Source: Clostridia bacterium
GTDB lineage: Bacteria; Bacillota; Clostridia; Oscillospirales; Acutalibacteraceae
Length of the DNA stretch: 64,000 nt
Reading direction: 5' to 3'
Assembly (NCBI GenBank): GCA_017480115.1
Contig: JAFVBH010000080.1
Coordinates: 1-64,000 of the forward strand
A model generated the notes under the pieces. It was given only the letters and a program-made list of their open reading frames with translations. It was not told the DNA's origin and did not search any database. Made by a program: the position numbers and the translations under genes. Below are positions 62,035-64,000 of the stretch, piece by piece (position 1 is the first letter of the stretch; every line of letters starts with the position of its first letter).

Positions 62035-62899
62035 AATACATTTCCCCGCTGTCGTCGGTGAAGTGTTTTTTTATCTCCGCCAGCAACTCCTCTGCGGCGT
62101 TCAGCGTTCGCTCCGAGGACGCCCGCAAATTGCCGTAGACCTTATACATTCTGTTTTTATATTTACCCGGTTTGCTGGCGGTGTTCTCCGTCCGAAGCTC
62201 ATGCAGTTGCTTTGTCAATCCGGAGACATTTTCATTTTCTGCCGGTTTGGCGCCCGTCAGCTTGTTTTTTAACTCTGCCACGCTGCCGGAAAAGGAAGCC
62301 AGCTTAGCCTTGAATTGTTTAACGTCCATGGCGTTTTTCGCGGCGTTGATCAGATCCACGATGAAGATACAGAAAATCACTGCCAGCGCTATATAGCGGA
62401 TCTTTTGCGGAATCTGCAAATACAGCGAAAGGTAATAATACTGGAACAGATAAATGTAAACCAACGAAGCGATCCCCCAGTAAAAGGTATGCTTCAGGCA
62501 GATCCTGCCGTTGATATTCAGCCATTCATGGGTGTAATCCCACCAGCGGGCATGAAACAGCTTTTCCATAATATAACTTGTGAGATATTCCACAATGTCC
62601 GCCAATACCACGCCCAGCAGCAGTACCACATACCAGCGGTGCGCAAACCGCGAAAGTGCGAGGGAAAACACCAGTCCGCCGGTGCCGTAAATGGGGCACA
62701 TGGGGCCTGTTAAAAAGCCGCGATTGATAAATTTGCCGCCGGCAAGAGAGCAATAGCTGGTCTCCATGCACCAACCTACGATGCTGTACATGAAAAAGGT
62801 CAGTACATAGTCGAAAAACTTCAGTTGTCCCAGCATGGGAATGGCGTTAACGGCGTTGTCAATGATAGAAAATCCGGGGATAAGATCGATATTAGGCAT
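62033..62899 (-). CDS. Putative ABC-transporter type IV (CmpB-like) membrane protein
   Basis: 288 residues. First ~185 residues hold about five membrane spans with the PF06541-like signature: FFMYSIVGWCMETSYCSLAGGKFINRGFLTGPMCPIYGTGG and EYLTSYIMEKLFHARWWDY. The C-terminal ~95 residues form a charged, probably coiled-coil tail. The family name suggests transport but the function is unproven. ATG 62899 is preceded by GGAGGAACAGCGCC and overlaps the end of the HD gene by 8 bp, implying coupling. Confidence 0.8.
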   Translation of the reverse strand: MPNIDLIPGFSIIDNAVNAIPMLGQLKFFDYVLTFFMYSIVGWCMETSYCSLAGGKFINRGFLTGPMCPIYGTGGLVFSLALSRFAHRWYVVLLLGVVLADIVEYLTSYIMEKLFHARWWDYTHEWLNINGRICLKHTFYWGIASLVYIYLFQYYYLSLYLQIPQKIRYIALAVIFCIFIVDLINAAKNAMDVKQFKAKLASFSGSVAELKNKLTGAKPAENENVSGLTKQLHELRTENTASKPGKYKNRMYKVYGNLRASSERTLNAAEELLAEIKKHFTDDSGEMY

Positions 62900-63449
62900 G
62901 GCGCTGTTCCTCCGCCGCAAGCGCGACGTCCCGTTGAAACTTTTTGTTGTACTGTTCGATGCGCGAAAGCAGAACCTCCTGCGTGGCGCAATACTTGTCG
63001 GACATGCTGACGATGAAACCCTCCAAGTATTTCGGCGGGGTCGGCGTCAGCGGCCACATGTGGCGTTTGATGATGTTTTTTTCGATCTCGGTGATCGCCG
63101 GGTAGAGCGCAATGGCGTTTTTCAGCGCGAAGCCCGGGTGGCGGTAGCCATGCAACCGGTGCGAGCCGTCCCCCGGCACATGCCAATCGTAATAGAACAG
63201 ATCGTGCAGGATCGATCCCCGCAGTGTCTGGTGAACATCAGCTTTTTTACGTCTTTGCGCAATCGTATATGCGACATAGGTCACGCTTAAAATGTGCTGA
63301 ATCCGGTTGATGTTGCCATGTTGGGGATAGATCCCCATGCTCTGAAATTCCTCGGTTTCGTATAAATCGAGAATGTGAGAAAAAAAGTCCCTGTCTTTGT
63401 CTTTATCTAAAATAAAGGAATGCACATAAGCCTCGTAAAGCTTCCCCAT
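62892..63449 (-). CDS. HD-domain protein (predicted phosphohydrolase)
   Basis: 185 residues. HD motif HDLFYYDW with preceding helices (HGNINRIQHILSVTYVAY, H for metal), then HRLHGYRHPGFALKNA and IKRHMWPLTPTPPKYLEGF, typical of a clostridial HD hydrolase subgroup. The substrate is unknown. The gene is led by a good promoter and GGAGGG before ATG, and is followed by the CmpB-like gene with an 8-bp overlap, so the pair forms an operon. Confidence 0.85.
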   Translation of the reverse strand: MGKLYEAYVHSFILDKDKDRDFFSHILDLYETEEFQSMGIYPQHGNINRIQHILSVTYVAYTIAQRRKKADVHQTLRGSILHDLFYYDWHVPGDGSHRLHGYRHPGFALKNAIALYPAITEIEKNIIKRHMWPLTPTPPKYLEGFIVSMSDKYCATQEVLLSRIEQYNKKFQRDVALAAEEQRHA

Positions 63450-63478
63450 AAAAATCCCTCCGAATGATCACGGAAATA

Positions 63479-63507
63479 ATTCTAGCATAAATATCCGTAT
63501 ATGACAA
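63479..63507 (-). promoter_or_regulatory. Sigma-A promoter for the HD/CmpB operon
   Basis: Minus strand: TTGTCA (63507-63502), 17-bp spacer, TAGAAT (63484-63479), followed by GGAGGG and ATG 63449. Confidence 0.75.
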
Positions 63508-63640
63508 GGAAAAAATTTATTAAGATGCTATCCATGATAGCTGATTTTTACTCGTTCAGCGGGGCAATGTAATAATTGGGGGTTTTGACGTAATATTTGG
63601 CAGTCGCTTATTTTGCAGCTGCACCGTCAGCTCCTTACTT

Positions 63641-63671
63641 AAAAACGCGCACGGCATGCCGACCGTGCGCG
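63641..63671 (-). terminator. Terminator of the right-edge gene
   Basis: Minus strand: CGCGCACGG, 8-base loop, CCGTGCGCG, then TTTTT (63641-63645 as A on plus). Nine-bp perfect stem, about 20 bases past the stop codon. Confidence 0.8.
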
Positions 63672-63690
63672 CTTGCAGCTATCAATACAA

Positions 63691-64000
63691 TTACAGTTTA
63701 TCGTATTCGGAGTAGCCCTTATAGATTTCCTTATCGTAGAAATTATTTTCATTCTTGTCATGCAGGGGATACCATACCTGCGCAAAGAACGGGTTGAGCT
63801 TTGCCTCCGTGTCGTAATCCCAAGGCATCGGCAGCTCCTCGGGGCACCAGTGACCGCCGCGCAGGACAAGGTTCGGCGACATCACAAACTCGTTGCCGCG
63901 GGCAGAGCGCCATTTCAGCGGCGTGTAAATATCGCCCTTTTCCATGGTTCCCGAGAGGCACTCGCCGCCACGGAAAGCCGCCGCTTTTTTCATATCCTCA
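63691..64000 (-). CDS. Unidentified protein, C-terminal part (continues past window)
   Basis: 102 codons are in the window; the frame is open to the edge (the residues before MKKAAAF read ED), so the start lies outside. The visible part is rich in aromatic residues and Pro (LKWRSARGNEFVMSPNLVL, HWCPEELPMPWDYDTEA, FFAQVWYPLHDKNENNFYD). I do not recognise a family. TAA stop, then a terminator, so this is a true C-terminus. Confidence 0.7.
   Translation of the reverse strand, partial: EDMKKAAAFRGGECLSGTMEKGDIYTPLKWRSARGNEFVMSPNLVLRGGHWCPEELPMPWDYDTEAKLNPFFAQVWYPLHDKNENNFYDKEIYKGYSEYDKL

Noticed and set aside
295..63999. TGA reassignment
   Set aside because: TGA ends more than twenty genes at the expected family C-terminus, so TGA is a normal stop here.
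1..64000. CRISPR arrays, tRNA and rRNA genes, prophage or insertion sequences with transposase
   Set aside because: No regularly spaced direct repeats, cloverleaf-like RNA genes, phage structural genes or transposase frames were seen; the only repeats are the palindromic elements described.

Overview
The window is a chromosomal piece of a moderately GC-rich, spore-forming Gram-positive anaerobe, most likely a Clostridia member of the Oscillospiraceae/Ruminococcaceae type. The evidence is the gene content and order: mother-cell sporulation genes (yqfC, yqfD, ylbJ, gerW), RemA, SepF, DivIVA, a PASTA kinase with its PP2C phosphatase, the CdaA/CdaR c-di-AMP module and a split transketolase. I identify about 63 protein genes, most of them housekeeping and packed in long co-directional runs. 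I saw no rRNA or tRNA gene, CRISPR array, prophage or transposase.

Layout. 1-250: right part of a non-coding palindromic repeat element (copy A). 295-2178 (minus): NUDIX hydrolase and FAD oxidoreductase under one promoter. 2363-17038 (plus): fifteen genes in one run: aminotransferase, ispF, cdaA-cdaR, an FG-GAP-like lipoprotein, an OmpR-type two-component pair, DUF1385, prmC, site-2 protease, scpA-scpB, DUF2953, gerW, D,D-carboxypeptidase, rluB. 17129-30069 (plus): the conserved yicC-remA-gmk-rpoZ-priA-def-fmt-zinc peptidase-rsmB-rlmN-prpC-prkC-rsgA cluster, without coaBC. 30070-35952: ylbJ (minus) divergent from yqfC-yqfD-phoH-ybeY-era-recO.

35993-36640 holds a decayed TetR-family regulator (minus), broken by three frameshifts, with its promoter and a palindromic operator still readable. 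36842-46497 is a looser accessory stretch: rlmD, a CPBP protease, two alpha/beta hydrolases, a flavin reductase bracketed by repeat copies B and C, trmO, an MBL hydrolase, a metallophosphatase and an NhaC antiporter. 46679-54199 is the miaB-ylbF-mutS-mutL-miaA tRNA-modification and mismatch-repair group. 54201-60155 is the division and envelope group: HlyD-like, yggS, sepF, a very long divIVA, lspA, rluD. 60169-61963 is the split transketolase, whose C-terminal gene is interrupted by one in-frame TAG. 62033-64000 (minus) holds a CmpB-like membrane protein, an HD protein and the 3' end of an unidentified gene.

Most notable: (i) three copies of a modular inverted-repeat element in which the inner cassette is inverted between copies A and C while the outer hairpins keep their orientation; (ii) an amber codon inside an essential-looking transketolase gene in a window where none of 63 genes uses TAG as its stop; (iii) the TetR pseudogene with intact control signals; (iv) a 665-residue DivIVA with a long acidic tail; (v) paired sigma-E-like promoters between ylbJ and yqfC. 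All family names come from motif and length recognition by eye, and no database search was run.
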